5,985 nucleotides of DNA from contig JAJDEE010000233.1 of assembly GCA_029259975.1 (NCBI GenBank), positions 1-5,985 on the forward strand, given 5' to 3'. Numbering within the stretch: the first letter of the stretch is position 1; every line of letters begins with the position of its first letter. A program made the position numbers and the translations under genes. Positions 5,980 through 5,985 of the stretch are shown here, in pieces. This DNA is from Planctomycetota bacterium. GTDB taxonomy: Bacteria; Planctomycetota; Planctomycetia; Pirellulales; Lacipirellulaceae. The notes under the pieces were generated by a model. It worked only from the letters and a program-made list of their open reading frames with translations. It was not told where the DNA came from and ran no database searches.

Positions 5980-5985
5980 GCTTTC

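Noticed and set aside
1..5985. CRISPR arrays, tRNA or rRNA genes, transposase genes
   Set aside because: No regularly spaced direct repeats, no tRNA-like cloverleaf and no transposase motifs were seen on either strand.

Overview
The window looks like chromosomal DNA of a planctomycete, probably a Pirellulales-type member (inference). Four things point there: an ECF sigma factor gene placed directly before a Ser/Thr kinase with a long TPR tail; the kinase's N-terminal region and C-terminal end motif, both typical of planctomycete kinases; a small protein opening with the 'RRL-x-FE-x-x-EDR-x-V-L-S' signature found at the start of many planctomycete surface proteins; and poor Shine-Dalgarno sites. 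Assignment is by recognition of families; no search was run.

Layout. Positions 1-68 hold no supportable gene, only a small perfect hairpin (41-60) just past the end of a three-gene minus-strand operon. Read in its own direction, the operon runs: ECF sigma factor (4757 to 4137), membrane-anchored Ser/Thr kinase with TPRs (4135 to 1178), and a 369-residue protein of unknown function with an LEPR-XLL-like N-terminus and a C-terminal hydrophobic segment (1178 to 69). The junctions are extremely tight: one base separates the sigma stop from the kinase start, and the kinase stop shares one base with the next start (TGATG). A 150-base intergenic region (4758-4907) carries a 17-base operator-like palindrome near the sigma gene and, facing the other way, a good extended -10 promoter for a divergent gene. 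That gene (4908-5900, plus strand) encodes a probably secreted alpha/beta-hydrolase of the acetyl-esterase/acetyl-xylan-esterase type. Directly after it is a 19-bp perfect inverted repeat (5906-5979), resembling a dispersed palindromic element or a transcript-end hairpin.

How they may work together (inference). The kinase has a cytoplasmic catalytic domain, one membrane span and a large TPR domain predicted on the other side of the membrane. It could sense a signal through the TPR part and phosphorylate the sigma factor encoded just upstream. In sigma region 2.2 the usual acidic DAED-like residues are replaced by S-P-S-D, which would fit a phosphorylation-gated sigma factor like the EcfP/PknT system. 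The third protein may be a surface or membrane partner of the kinase, since it is translationally coupled to it. No anti-sigma factor is visible. The divergent hydrolase may be a target or just a neighbour.
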